Assembly: GCA_046498405.1 (NCBI GenBank)
Contig: JAWOAS010000211.1
Coordinates: 1-48,250 of the forward strand
Reading direction: 5' to 3'
DNA from: T1Sed10-49 sp046498405
Lineage (GTDB): Bacteria; Actinomycetota; Nitriliruptoria; Euzebyales; Egibacteraceae
DNA: 48,250 nucleotides
Part shown: piece after piece, positions 9,924 to 20,200 of the stretch
How positions within the stretch are numbered: the first letter of the stretch is position 1
Layout of the letters: every line of letters starts with the position of its first letter
Program-made: the position numbers and the translations under genes
Notes under the pieces: model-generated
The model's database searches: none
What the model saw: the letters and a program-made list of their open reading frames with translations, nothing else
What the model was told of the DNA's origin: nothing

Positions 9924-10682
9924 GTGGAGCTCGCAGGCAAGGTCGCCGTGGTCACCGGCGCCTCGAGCGGCATCGGTGCGGCCACCGTCGCGGCGCTGGC
10001 CGGGCAGGGGATGCGCGTCGTGGCCGTGGCGCGTCGGGCCGAGCGCCTCGAGGCGCTCGCGGCGGCCCTGCCGGGGGTCAGCGCCCACCCCGCCGACGTC
10101 ACCGACGACGAGGCCGTCGCCGCGCTCGCCGACGACGTCGGCGCGCGCGAGCGCGCCTGCCACGTCCTCGTCGCCGCGGCCGGCGCGACGTTCGGCCGGC
10201 GCTTCCGCGGTCCGGCCGACCACGCCGCGGTGGCCCGGGCGATGGACCTCAACCTCGGCGGCACCGTGCGCTGCTTCGGCGCCTTCGCCGACCTGCTCGC
10301 CGCCTCGGCGCCCGCGCGGGCCATCGCCGTGGCCTCGGTCGCCGGCAAGCTCGCCGTCGGCACCTCCCCGGCCTACGCCGCCTCGAAGTTCGCCACCGTC
10401 GGCTTCGTCGAGGGCATCGCGCCCGACTGGCGCCGCCGCGGCGTCGCGGTCTGCCAGGTCAACCCCGGCCTCGTGGCCACCGAGGGGTTCCCCCAGCAGC
10501 GCGTGCGGGCCTCGGCGCTCGGGCGCCTGATCGTCGCCGAGCCCGACGACGTCGCCCGGGCCATCGTCGGGGTCGCCCGCCGGGGCACGCCCGAGCGCAC
10601 GGTGCCGCGCTGGTACCGCCCGCTCGTCGTCGGCCGTCACGTCGCCGCGCCGCTGTACCGCCTCGCCACGCGCCGGGCGTGA
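9924..10682 (+). CDS. Short-chain dehydrogenase/reductase
   Basis: A classical SDR of 252 residues. The Rossmann cofactor motif VTGASSGIGAAT is at the N-terminus, VARRAERLEAL suggests NADPH binding (basic residues after beta-2), and the catalytic Ser...Tyr-x3-Lys reads VASVAGKLAVGTSPAYAASKFATVG. The middle motif is AAAG instead of NNAG (LVAAAGATFG). Substrate unknown. The GTG start at 9924 is chosen because GGGAGGG is 5 nt upstream and the fold begins directly after it; the upstream open frame has no fold. It converges on the histidine kinase gene (7 nt between stops). Confidence 0.92.
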   Translation: MELAGKVAVVTGASSGIGAATVAALAGQGMRVVAVARRAERLEALAAALPGVSAHPADVTDDEAVAALADDVGARERACHVLVAAAGATFGRRFRGPADHAAVARAMDLNLGGTVRCFGAFADLLAASAPARAIAVASVAGKLAVGTSPAYAASKFATVGFVEGIAPDWRRRGVAVCQVNPGLVATEGFPQQRVRASALGRLIVAEPDDVARAIVGVARRGTPERTVPRWYRPLVVGRHVAAPLYRLATRRA

Positions 10683-10689
10683 GCGGCCC

Positions 10690-12930
10690 TCAGCGCGCCC
10701 TGCGCAGCACCGCGTCGAGCGCCTCGAGGAGCATCGCCGCGGTGTAGGGCTTGGGCAGGTGGGCGTCGGCCTCGAGCCCGTCGTCGGGCTGGCCGAGGCG
10801 GCCGCTGGCCAGCACGACCGGCAGGGTCGAGCCGCGCGAGCGCAGCCAGGCGATGAGCGAGGGCCCGTCGCGGCGGGGCATCACCGCGTCGACGACCGCG
10901 ACGTCGACGTCCTCGCCGTGGCGGGCGAGCACTTCGATGGCCTCCTCGCCGTCGGCGGCCTCGAGGACGCCGTAGCCCGAGGCGATGAGCATCTGGCGGG
11001 TGAGGTCGCGGATCGCCGCCTCGTCCTCGACGACGAGCGCGACCTCGCCGTGGCCGAGCGGCGGCCGCGACGGTGCCGGCTCCCGCGGCGCGGACGGCGT
11101 CAGGCGCGGGGCGGGCAGGTGGACCTGGAACGTCGTGCCCCGCCCCGGGGCGGTGTCGACGTCGATGAAGCCCCCGTGGTTGCGGACGAGGACCTCCGCG
11201 GTCGGCAGGCCGAGCCCGGTGCCGAGCCCTGGCGGCTTCGTCGTGAAGAACGGGTCGTAGAGGTGGGCGAGGTCACCCTCGGCGATGCCGGTGCCCTCGT
11301 CGGCGACGTCGAGGCGGACGTAGTCGCCGGCGGCGGCCGCGTCGCCGGGCACGATCACCCGCCGCGCCGACAGCCGCAGGTGGCCACCGTCGGGCATCGC
11401 GTCGCGCGCGTTGACGGCGAGGTTGAGCAGCACCTGGTGCAGCTGGGTGGCGTCGGCCTCGAGGTGCCGCGCGGCAGGCTCGACGACCGTCGTGCAGCGG
11501 ATCCCTCGCGGGAAGGTCTCGCGCACGATCCCCACGATCTCCTCGAAGAGGGCGGCGACGTCGACGCTCTCGGTCCCACGCTCGGAGCCACGGGCGAAGG
11601 AGAGGACCTGCTGGACCATGTCCGCACCGCGCAGCGCGCTGTCCTCGACGGTCTTGAGCAGCTCGAGGCGGCGCGGGTCCTGCTCGCCCTCGCGCAGGGG
11701 CCCGATCGCGGCGACGATCGGCGCGAGGACGTTGTTGAGGTCGTGGGCCATGCCGCCGGCCAGCGTGCCGATGCTCTCGAGGCGCTGGGCCTGGCGCAGC
11801 TGCTCCTGCATGCGCCGACGCGCGGTGATGTCGCGGAAGTACACCGCGAGCCCCTCCTCGGAGGGGTAGGCGTTGACCTCGAACCAGGTGTCGGTGGGCT
11901 CATGGTGGTAGGCCTCGAGCACGACGGTCACGCGCTCGGCCATCGCCCGCTGGTAGGCGCGGTGGAGCGGGGAGTCGACGGTCTCGGGGAAGGCCTCCCA
12001 GACGGTGCGCCCGAGCAGGGAGGCGCGGTCGCGCCGCAGGAGCTGCTCCCCGCGGGCGTTGAGGTAGGTGAAGCGCCACGCGCCGTCGAGGACGTAGAAG
12101 GCGTCGGTCATGCTCTCGAGCGTCGTCGTCAGGCGCGCGGCCACCGCCTCGGCGGCGGCGTGCGCGGCCTTGACCTCCGAGGCGTCCTCGACGACGGTCA
12201 CCGTCGCGGTGGCCGCGCCGTCGGCGTCGCGGACCCGCGACACCGAGACGCGGGCGGCGACCGTCGAGCCGTCGCGGTGGAGGTAGCGCTGCTCGAAGGT
12301 CACCGACGCGAGCTCCTCGCGGCGCAGCTGCTCGTAGCGCGCGGCCACCGCCGCCCGGTCGTCGGGGTGGGTCAGCGCGAGGAGGCTGCCGGCCCGCACG
12401 TCGGCCTCGTCGTGGCCGAGGAGGGCGCAGAAGGCGGGGTTGGCCGAGATCGGGGTGCCGTCGGCGGCGGTGACGACGATCCCGACGCCCACGACGTCGC
12501 AGAGCTCACGGTAGTGCGCCTCGCGCTGCTCGAGGGCACGGCGCTCGCGCGCCGCGTGGGTGACGTCGCGGACGACCGCGAGCAGGGCGGCCTCGCTGTC
12601 GGCCACCGGCGCGAGCGTGACCTCGTAGGCCCGCTGGGACCTCGAGCCCTCGGCGAGATCGCAGACGAAGCGCCGGTCCTGCCCCGCGAGCGCGCGGTCG
12701 AGCTCCTGGCGCAGGCACAGGCCCGCCGTCGCTGGCAGGACCTTGGCGAGGTGGCGACCGCCGAGGGCGGCCTCGTCGCGTGCGAGCACCTCGGCCGCCG
12801 CGGGGTTGGCGGCGATGACGCGGCCGTCGGCGTCGAGGGCCAAGACCCCGTCGGGGTAGGCGTGGAAGAGCGCGCCCGCCCGCGCCGACGACGCCGTGCG
12901 CCCGGCGTCCGGGTCGTGGCTCGGGAGCAC
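10690..12930 (-). CDS. Soluble hybrid histidine kinase with three PAS domains and a C-terminal receiver
   Basis: With the start at GTG 12930 the protein has 746 residues and no membrane segment. Order: PAS1 (about 17-125), PAS2 (about 135-250), PAS3 (about 265-370), HisKA with phosphoacceptor His396 in GGMAHDLNNVLAPI, HATPase with N-box Asn507 in NLAVNARDAMP and G-boxes DEGTGI and GLGTGLGL, and a receiver with phosphoacceptor Asp681 in VVDAVMPRRDG and conserved Lys727. The HDLNN box places it with NtrB-like/HPK4 hybrid kinases. PAS folds probably sense a cytoplasmic ligand or redox state. No response regulator lies nearby, so output may go through an unlinked partner. The frame is open to GTG 13002, but a TAAGGT -10 at 12990-12995 lies inside that extension, favouring 12930. 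The start remains uncertain. Confidence 0.88.
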   Translation of the reverse strand: MLPSHDPDAGRTASSARAGALFHAYPDGVLALDADGRVIAANPAAAEVLARDEAALGGRHLAKVLPATAGLCLRQELDRALAGQDRRFVCDLAEGSRSQRAYEVTLAPVADSEAALLAVVRDVTHAARERRALEQREAHYRELCDVVGVGIVVTAADGTPISANPAFCALLGHDEADVRAGSLLALTHPDDRAAVAARYEQLRREELASVTFEQRYLHRDGSTVAARVSVSRVRDADGAATATVTVVEDASEVKAAHAAAEAVAARLTTTLESMTDAFYVLDGAWRFTYLNARGEQLLRRDRASLLGRTVWEAFPETVDSPLHRAYQRAMAERVTVVLEAYHHEPTDTWFEVNAYPSEEGLAVYFRDITARRRMQEQLRQAQRLESIGTLAGGMAHDLNNVLAPIVAAIGPLREGEQDPRRLELLKTVEDSALRGADMVQQVLSFARGSERGTESVDVAALFEEIVGIVRETFPRGIRCTTVVEPAARHLEADATQLHQVLLNLAVNARDAMPDGGHLRLSARRVIVPGDAAAAGDYVRLDVADEGTGIAEGDLAHLYDPFFTTKPPGLGTGLGLPTAEVLVRNHGGFIDVDTAPGRGTTFQVHLPAPRLTPSAPREPAPSRPPLGHGEVALVVEDEAAIRDLTRQMLIASGYGVLEAADGEEAIEVLARHGEDVDVAVVDAVMPRRDGPSLIAWLRSRGSTLPVVLASGRLGQPDDGLEADAHLPKPYTAAMLLEALDAVLRRAR

Positions 12931-12989
12931 GCTGCGGTCCGATCCCCGTCGACGACGTTCCCGCTCGGAGCCTCCCCGGTGGTGAAGCA

Positions 12990-12995
12990 ACCTTA
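12990..12995 (-). promoter_or_regulatory. -10 element TAAGGT for the hybrid histidine kinase
   Basis: TAAGGT on the minus strand, in a locally AT-richer stretch (about 12987-13018), with TTCTGC 17 nt upstream as a weak -35. The same -10 hexamer precedes the BCCT operon. Confidence 0.45.
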
Positions 12996-13088
12996 GAACC
13001 ACACTAAAGCGCGCAGAACAGCCGTCGTCAAGGAGGCCGCACCGTGCCGTGGCGCCAGCCTGACGTCACCCTCGGCGCGGCGTCGGCC

Positions 13089-13574
13089 TCACGGCTGCGG
13101 CGGTTGCGGGGCGTCGCCGCCACGTCGCGCCCGCAGGCGGCGGACGAGCAGGACGAGGCCCCAGGCGATGAGCGCGACGGGCCACCAGCGCGCGAGCCAG
13201 GCGACGTCGCCGATCGCCTGGGCGAGACCGATGGCCGCGAGGACGCCCCCTGGCACGAACGGCCACCAGCCGCCGGGACGTCGGCCGGCGGAGAGTCGGT
13301 CGATGAGCGCGACGAGCGCGAACCCACCCGCGAGGCCGAGCAGGGGCGCGCCGGGGCGGCCGAGCAACGGCTCGACGACGAGGCCGACGCCGAGGCCGGT
13401 GACGATGCCACCGGGCACGAGGAAGCCGTAGACGCGGGTGGCGGCGTAGACGACGAGCAGCGCCGCGCCGACGAGCGCGACGACGACCTCGCCGGGCGCG
13501 CCGATCTGCAGGAGCAGCAGCAGCGTCGCGCCGATGACGACGAGCGCGATGCCGGGCACCTGCTGTCTGCGCAC
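13089..13574 (-). CDS. Small multi-pass membrane protein
   Basis: The 161-residue protein has four or five hydrophobic segments: GIALVVIGATLLLLLQIG, VVVALVGAALLVVYAA, VPGGIVTGLGVGL, a Gly-rich segment near FVPGGVLAAIGLAQAIG and PVALIAWGLVLLV. It ends in a basic tail (RRLRARRGG). The pattern resembles the LiaI/LiaF-like or DUF5668 TM modules of small actinobacterial proteins, but the match is only by general character. GTG 13574 is chosen because CCGGAGG lies 6 nt upstream; longer in-frame versions would add a non-hydrophobic segment overlapping the pepN promoter. Function unknown. Confidence 0.7.
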   Translation of the reverse strand: MRRQQVPGIALVVIGATLLLLLQIGAPGEVVVALVGAALLVVYAATRVYGFLVPGGIVTGLGVGLVVEPLLGRPGAPLLGLAGGFALVALIDRLSAGRRPGGWWPFVPGGVLAAIGLAQAIGDVAWLARWWPVALIAWGLVLLVRRLRARRGGDAPQPPQP

Positions 13575-13637
13575 GGCGGCCTCCGGGGTCGGGTGGGGCC
13601 ATCCTCGCCGATGCGCCACGGCCTCGGCAACGAGCGC

Positions 13638-13643
13638 TAGCCT
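13638..13643 (+). promoter_or_regulatory. -10 element TAGCCT for pepN
   Basis: TAGCCT lies 37 nt before the GTG start. The predicted 30-nt leader contains GAGAGG as ribosome binding site. Confidence 0.45.
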
Positions 13644-13680
13644 GCCGCTCCAGCCCCGCCATCGACCGAGAGGCGTCACC

Positions 13681-16227
13681 GTGGGCCAGGCCAACCTCAC
13701 CCGCGACGAGGCCGCCGAGCGCGCCGCGCTCATCGACGACGTCGCCTACGACGTCACCCTCGACCTCACCGGCGGCGGCGCGACCTTCCCCGCGACGACG
13801 ACGGTGCGCTTCACCGCCCGCCCCGGGGCGCGCACCTTCCTCGACTGCGAGGCCGCGGAGGTGCGCTCGCTGACCGTCAACGGCCAGGCCCGGCCCGTCG
13901 AGGCCTACGACGGGACGCGGCTGTGGCTCGAGGACCTCGCCGCCGACAACGAGGTCGTCGTCGAGGCCGACGCGGCCTACCAGCGCTCCGGGGTCGGCCT
14001 GCACCGCTTCGTCGACCCCGTCGACGGCGCGACCTACCTCCACACGCAGTTCGAGCCCGCCGACGCCGGCCGGGTCTACGCCTGCTTCGACCAGCCCGAC
14101 CTCAAGGCGCGCTTCGCCTTGTCCGTCCACGCGCCACCGGCGTGGACCGTGGTGAGCAACACGACCGTCGAGCAGGCCCCGAGCGACGGCGTCTGGCGCT
14201 TCCCGCCGACGCTGCCGCTGTCGACGTACCTCACCGCCCTCGTCGCCGGACCGCTGCACGAGGTCCGCGACGTCTGGCGCAGCGCCGACGGCGCCGAGGA
14301 GGTCCCCCTGGGGCTGTACTGCCGCGCCTCGCTGGCCCCCCACCTCGACGCCGAGGAGTTCCTCGCGATCACGAAGGCCGGGCTCGACTACTTCCGCGAG
14401 GTCTTCGCCCATCCCTACCCCTTCGGCTCCTACGACCAGCTGCTCGTTCCCGAGTTCAACTGGGGGGCGATGGAGAACGCCGGCTGCGTGACCTTCAGCG
14501 AGCAGTACGTCTTCCGCTCGCGGGTGACCGAGGCCGCGCGCCAGAGCCGGGCCTCGACGATCCTCCACGAGATGGCGCACATGTGGTTCGGCGACCTCGT
14601 GACGATGCGGTGGTGGGACGACCTCTGGCTCAACGAGAGCTTCGCGACGTACATGGGCACCCGCGCGCTGGCCGAGGCCACGCGCTTCAGCGACGCCTGG
14701 GCGAGCTTCTCCGCGGGCACGAAGGCGTGGGCGTTGGCCCAGGACCAGCTGCCCTCGACCCATCCGATCGCCGCTGACATCGTCGACACCGAGGCGGTGC
14801 GCACCCACTTCGACGGCATCACCTACGCCAAGGGCGCCTCGGTGCTGAGGCAGCTCGTGGCCTGGGTCGGCGACGAGGCCTTCTTCGCCGGGCTGCGCGA
14901 CTACTTCGCCGAGCACGCCTTCGGCAACGCCACCCTCGGCGACTTCCTCGCCGCGCTCGAGGGGCCGTCGGGGCGCGACCTTGGCGACTGGTCGCAGCAG
15001 TGGCTCGAGACCTCCGGGGTGGCGACCCTGCGTCCCGAGACCGCCGACGAGGCCGCCGCGACGCTCGAGGAGCTCGCGATCCGCCAGGAGACGACGCCGG
15101 CGCACCCGCTGCGGCGCGACCACCGTCTCGCGGTCGGCTGCTACCGCGACGACGGCCAGGCGATCGCGCGCACCGAGCGTGCCGAGCTCGACGTGCGCGG
15201 CGAGCGCACCCCCGTCGGTGCGCTCGAGGGGACGCCGCGACCCGACCTCCTGCTCGTCAACGACGACGACCTCGCCTTCGCGAAGGTGCGGCTCGACGCC
15301 CCCTCGCTCGCGACGCTGCGCCACGGCCTCGGCCGCGTCGACGAGCCGCTGGCCCGGGCGCTGTGCTGGGGCGCGTGCTGGGACATGACCCGCGACAGCG
15401 AGCTCGCCGCCCGCGAGTTCGTCGGCCTCGTCACCGCCCACGCCGTCGGCGAGTCCGACCTCGCGGTGCTGCAGGGGCTGACCGCGCGGGCGCTGCAGGC
15501 GGCCAACCGGTTCGTCGTCCCGGCCGCCCGTCGCGACGTCCTCGCCACGCTCGCCGCCGCCGCGGCGCGCGCGCTGGCCGAGGCCACGGCCGGCTCCGAC
15601 GCCCAGCTCGCCTGGGCCCGCACGCGCGCCGCGGCCGCCGTCGACGAGGCCGACCTGCGCTGGGCCGAGGCCCTGCTCGACGGCCGCGGCAGCGAGCCCG
15701 GCCTTGCCGTCGACACCGAGCTGCGCTGGCACCTCCTCGTGACGCTGGCCGCCGCCGGCCGCGTCGACGACGCCGCGATCGCCGCCGAGGCCGAGCGCGA
15801 CCCCACCGACATGGGCGCCCGCCGGGCGGCCACGGCGCGCGCCGCCCGACCGACCGCCGAGGCCAAGGCCAAGGCCTGGGCCACGCTCGTCGACGACGCC
15901 GAGGCCACGCTCGCGCTGCGCCGCGCGGTCGCCGCGGGGCTGTGGCAGCCGGGCCAGGACGCGCTGCTCGCGCCCTACGTCGAGCGCTTCGGGGGCGCGC
16001 TGTCCCGCGTCTGGGCCGAGCGCAACGCCGAGGAGGCGATCAGCCTCACCGCCGGGCTCTACCCCCAGACGATCATCGACCGCCGCGTCGTCACCGCCGC
16101 CGACGCCGTCCTCGAGGCCGGGGCCCTGCCCGCCCCGGGGCTCCGCGTCGTCGCCGAGCAGCGCGACCACACCCTGCGGGCGCTGGCCGCCCGCGACGCC
16201 GACGCCACAGGAGGCACCCGAGGATGA
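13681..16227 (+). CDS. pepN: Aminopeptidase N (M1 zinc metallopeptidase)
   Basis: A cytoplasmic zinc aminopeptidase that removes N-terminal residues from peptides. It has 848 residues, the usual length for actinobacterial PepN. The exopeptidase motif GAMENAG contains Glu265; the zinc site is HEMAH (His296, Glu297, His300) with the third ligand Glu319 in LNESF. An N-terminal beta saddle (about 1-200), the thermolysin-like domain and a long alpha-helical ERAP1-like C-terminal domain are all present. GTG 13681 follows GAGAGG and the TAGCCT promoter; the longer open frame runs antisense through the neighbouring membrane protein gene. It overlaps the next gene by ATGA, so the two are translationally coupled. 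Confidence 0.95.
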   Translation: MGQANLTRDEAAERAALIDDVAYDVTLDLTGGGATFPATTTVRFTARPGARTFLDCEAAEVRSLTVNGQARPVEAYDGTRLWLEDLAADNEVVVEADAAYQRSGVGLHRFVDPVDGATYLHTQFEPADAGRVYACFDQPDLKARFALSVHAPPAWTVVSNTTVEQAPSDGVWRFPPTLPLSTYLTALVAGPLHEVRDVWRSADGAEEVPLGLYCRASLAPHLDAEEFLAITKAGLDYFREVFAHPYPFGSYDQLLVPEFNWGAMENAGCVTFSEQYVFRSRVTEAARQSRASTILHEMAHMWFGDLVTMRWWDDLWLNESFATYMGTRALAEATRFSDAWASFSAGTKAWALAQDQLPSTHPIAADIVDTEAVRTHFDGITYAKGASVLRQLVAWVGDEAFFAGLRDYFAEHAFGNATLGDFLAALEGPSGRDLGDWSQQWLETSGVATLRPETADEAAATLEELAIRQETTPAHPLRRDHRLAVGCYRDDGQAIARTERAELDVRGERTPVGALEGTPRPDLLLVNDDDLAFAKVRLDAPSLATLRHGLGRVDEPLARALCWGACWDMTRDSELAAREFVGLVTAHAVGESDLAVLQGLTARALQAANRFVVPAARRDVLATLAAAAARALAEATAGSDAQLAWARTRAAAAVDEADLRWAEALLDGRGSEPGLAVDTELRWHLLVTLAAAGRVDDAAIAAEAERDPTDMGARRAATARAARPTAEAKAKAWATLVDDAEATLALRRAVAAGLWQPGQDALLAPYVERFGGALSRVWAERNAEEAISLTAGLYPQTIIDRRVVTAADAVLEAGALPAPGLRVVAEQRDHTLRALAARDADATGGTRG

Positions 16228-17162
16228 CCCCGACCCACACCCTCCACGCCGCGCAGTCCCACGCCGGCTGGGACCGCGACCTGCCGCCGGTCCTGACCGT
16301 GGCCCCCGGCGCGAGCGTCGAGCTCGAGGCACTCGACGCCTCCGGCGGGCAGCTCGACCCCTCGAGCGAGGCCTCGGCGCTGACCTCCCTCGACATGGGC
16401 GCGGTCAACCCCACGACCGGCCCCATCCGCGTCGAGGGCGCCCAGCCCGGCGATGCGCTCCACGTCCGCATCGAGGCGCTCACCCCGGTCCGCGCGTGGG
16501 GCTGGACCGCCCTCATCCCCGGCTTCGGCCTCCTCGCCGACGAGTTCCCCGAGCCGGCGCTGGAGCATTGGACGCTGCCCGAGCACGGGCCGATCGAGCT
16601 CGACGGCGCCGCCGCGATCCCCCTCCGGCCGTTCCCCGGCACCGTCGGCCTCGCGCCCGCCGAGCCGGGCCCGCACAGCGTCATCCCCCCGCGGCGGGTC
16701 GGGGGCAACCTCGACACCCGCGACCTCGCCGCCGGCAGCGTGCTCACCCTGCCGGTCGAGGTCGAGGGAGCGTTGCTGAGCATCGGCGACACCCACGCCG
16801 CGCAGGGCGACGGCGAGGTGTGCGGCACGGCGATCGAGGCGCCGATGCGCGTCGCGGTCACGATCGGCCTCGAGGCCGGCGCGGCCCCGCGGTTCCCGAC
16901 CTTCGAGACGACCGGCCCGCCCCGCGACACCGAGGTGCGCGACGGCGTGCTCGCCACGACCGGTGTGGGACCCGACCTGCGCGAGGCCGCCCGCGACGCG
17001 GTGCGCGCGATGATCGAGCGGATCAGCGCCCGCACGGGCCTGCCGCCCGAGCGGGCCTACATGCTCGCGAGCGTGGCCGCGGACCTGCGGATCTCCGAGA
17101 TCGTCGACCTGCCGAACGTCGTCGTGGCCTGCGCGCTGCCCAAGGCCGTGCTCCTCGGCTGA
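16224..17162 (+). CDS. Acetamidase/formamidase family protein
   Basis: A 312-residue member of the FmdA/AmdA family, which hydrolyses formamide or acetamide to ammonia and the acid. The core signatures are present: GPHSVIPPRRVGGNLDTRDL, the following LPVEVEGALLSIGDTHAAQGDGE, and a C-terminal region ending in NVVVACALPK. GGAGG is about 9 nt upstream and the ATG overlaps the pepN stop (ATGA), so the pair forms an operon; whether it has a role in peptide/amide nitrogen recovery is inference. Substrate not determinable. Confidence 0.9.
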   Translation: MTPTHTLHAAQSHAGWDRDLPPVLTVAPGASVELEALDASGGQLDPSSEASALTSLDMGAVNPTTGPIRVEGAQPGDALHVRIEALTPVRAWGWTALIPGFGLLADEFPEPALEHWTLPEHGPIELDGAAAIPLRPFPGTVGLAPAEPGPHSVIPPRRVGGNLDTRDLAAGSVLTLPVEVEGALLSIGDTHAAQGDGEVCGTAIEAPMRVAVTIGLEAGAAPRFPTFETTGPPRDTEVRDGVLATTGVGPDLREAARDAVRAMIERISARTGLPPERAYMLASVAADLRISEIVDLPNVVVACALPKAVLLG

Positions 17163-17297
17163 GCCCCGCCGCGGGGACCTCCGTCCCGCGATGGAGGGAC
17201 GCCGGCGGTTGCGGGCCGCGTCGTGGTGGGATTGGCTTGGGCGCGAGGCCCGCGCGACCCGGCGCGGGCGGGGCCGACGACGCAGGAGGGGCAGCGC

Positions 17298-20200
17298 ATG
17301 TCGCGGGCTGGCCGCAGGACCGTGCCGGCAGGGGACCTCACCGAGGTGCGAGCGGCGATCTTCGACCTCGACGGGGTCATCACCGACACCGCCGAGTACC
17401 ACTACCGCGGCTGGAAGCGGCTGGCCGATGAGCAGGGCTGGCCCTTCGACCGCGCGGCCAACGAGCAGCTGCGCGGGGTCAGCCGCATGGACTCCCTCGA
17501 GCTCCTCCTCGACGGGCGCGAGGCCACCGAGGAGCAGAAGCTGGCGTGGGCGGAGCGCAAGAACGCCTACTACGTCGAGTCGCTCGAGCAGGTCACCCCC
17601 GACGACCTCCTGCCCGGCGCGCTCGAGACCGTGCTCGCCTGCAAGGAGCAGGGCCTGGCCGTCGCGATCGGCTCGAGCTCGCGCAACGCCCACCTCGTCC
17701 TCGACCGCCTCGAGGTCACCGACCTCTTCGACGCGATCAGCGACGGCCACGCCGTCGAGCGCGCCAAGCCCGCCCCCGACCTCTTCCTCGACGCCGCCGA
17801 GCGCCTCGGCGTCGAGCCGTCGCGCTGCGTGGTCCTCGAGGACGCCGAGAGCGGCGTCGACGCTGCGCTGGCTGCGGGCATGATCGCCGTGGGCATCGGC
17901 CCGGCCGAGCGCGTCGGCCATGCCACGGTGCGCTTCGACACCGTCGCCGACGTCGACCTCGAGCCGCTGCTGCACCCCGACGGCCCCCGCGACCAGCACC
18001 TGCAGAACAACCTCATCATCGAGTCGGGCTGGGAGATCCGCGAGCGCGTCCTCGAGCCGGGGCAGATCATCACCACCGGCTCGAACTACCTCATCGGCAA
18101 CGGCTACCTCGGCTACCGCGGCACGTTCCCGGAGTGGACCGCCGACGAGTACGTCGGCTGCATCGTCAGCGACACCTACGACTGCGCCGACGGGACGTGG
18201 AAGGAGCTCTGCAACGCCCCCAACGCCCTCTACGGCCGCTGGAGCGTCGAGGGCGAGGCCGCCGAGATGCATCCCCGCGAGCTCGAGGGCGTCGCCGGCT
18301 ACGAGCGCGAGCTCAACGTGCGCTACGGCGTGCACCGCCGGGCGTGGAGCCGACGGGGACCGGGCACGAACGTCCTCCATCTCCTCGACGAGCGCTTCGC
18401 CTCCTACGACGACCTCCACGTCGTCCCCCAGCGCCAGGTCGTCTGGGCCGAGGAGCCCGTCGAGCTGACCCTCGTGACCGGCATCGACGGGCAGGTCTGG
18501 AACCTCAACGGCGACCACTTCGCCTCCTGCGAGCCCAGCGCCGACGGCGACGAGCTGCTCATGGAGGCCGTCACCGTCGAGGAGGGCATCGAGCTCGTCG
18601 TGGCCCAGGCGCTGCGCGTGCGCGGCGCCGAGCCGACGGCGACGCGGTCGTGGACCGAGCATCGCCGCACGCTGCGCGAGCTCACCTTCCGTCTCGACGC
18701 CGGCGAGGAGCTCGTCGTCGAGACGACGATGGCCGTGCGCTCCTCCAACGACGGCCCCGATCCCCGGGGTCGCGCCCTGGCCAGCGCCCGGGCGGTGGCC
18801 GCGCAGGGCTACCTGCGGGCCAAGGCCGCGCACGTCGTGCACTGGGACCGTCGCTGGCGCGGCCTCGACATCCGCGTCGACGGCGACCTCGCCGCCCAGA
18901 CGGTGCTGCGCTACAACCTCTACCAGGCCACGATCGCCACGCCGACCCACACCGACCACCTCCCCATCGGCGCGCGCGGGCTGTCCTGCCAGGCCTACCA
19001 GGGCGGGGCCTTCTGGGACCAGGAGGTCTTCAACCTGCCGATGTGGCTCTACACCGAGCCCGAGCAGGCGCGCTCGATCCTCGCCTACCGCCACCGCACG
19101 CTCGACGGCGCACGGCGCAAGGCGCAGCACCTCGGCTACGAGGGGGCGTTCTACGCCTGGATCTCCGGGCTGACCGGCGACGAGCTGTGCCCGAGCTACT
19201 TCTTCGAGGACGTCCTCAGCGGCCGGCCGATCCGCAACCACTTCAACGACTGGCAGATCCACGTCTCCCCCGACATCGCCCATGCGGTCTGGCAGTACGA
19301 GCGCGCGACCGGGGACTGGGGCTTCATCGAGGAGCACGGCGCGGAGATGCTCTTCGAGATCGCGCGCTTCTGCGTCTCGCGCGTCCACCTCAACCCCGTC
19401 AAGGGCCACTACGAGGTCATCCGCGTCCTCGGCCCTGACGAGTACCACGAGAACGTCGACAACAACGCCTTCACGAACTACCAGATCCACACCGCGCTCG
19501 ACCGGGCGATCACCGTCTACGAGCGCCTCGCCGCGCGGTCCCCCGGGCGCCTGTCCGAGCTCGTCGCCGATCTCGGCATCAGCGACGAGGAGATCAGCCG
19601 TTGGCGTGACGTGCACGAGCGCCTCCACCTGCCACCGCCCGACCCCCAGACCGGCCTCGTCGCGCAGTTCGACGGCTACTTCGACCTCGAGGACACCACG
19701 CCCGAGGTCCTGCGCGAGCGGCTCATCGACCCGGGCGAGTACTGGGGCTGGCCCAACGGCGTGGCCGTCGAGACCCAGGTGCTCAAGCAGGCCGACGTGC
19801 TCCAGCTGCTGCTCATGCACTGGGACCGCTTCAGCGTCGAGGAGATCGCGACGAACTACGACTACTACGAGCCGCGCACCCAGCACGGCTCGAGCCTGTC
19901 GCCGTCGACGTACTCGATCGTCGCCAACCGCATCGGCCGCCGCCGCGAGGCCCACCGGATGTTCATGGTGAGCTGCGGCACCGACCTCTTCACCCGCGAG
20001 TCGAAGGTCTCCGGCGGGACGTTCATCGGTGGGATCCGCACCGCGGCATGTGGGGCGGCATGGCAGATCGTCACCCGCGGCTTCGCCGGCCTGCGCGTCA
20101 AGCAGGACGGCCTCGAGCTCGACCCCGCCGCGCCCGAGCACTGGCGCCGCCTCGCCTTCGGCCTGCAGTGGCACGGCTGCTGGCTCGACGTCGACATCCG

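Noticed and set aside
17985..18020. Possible frameshift or misassembly joining phosphoglucomutase and GH65
   Set aside because: The frame runs on through the linker with normal codon use and no start signal for a separate GH65 gene, so a true fusion is preferred.
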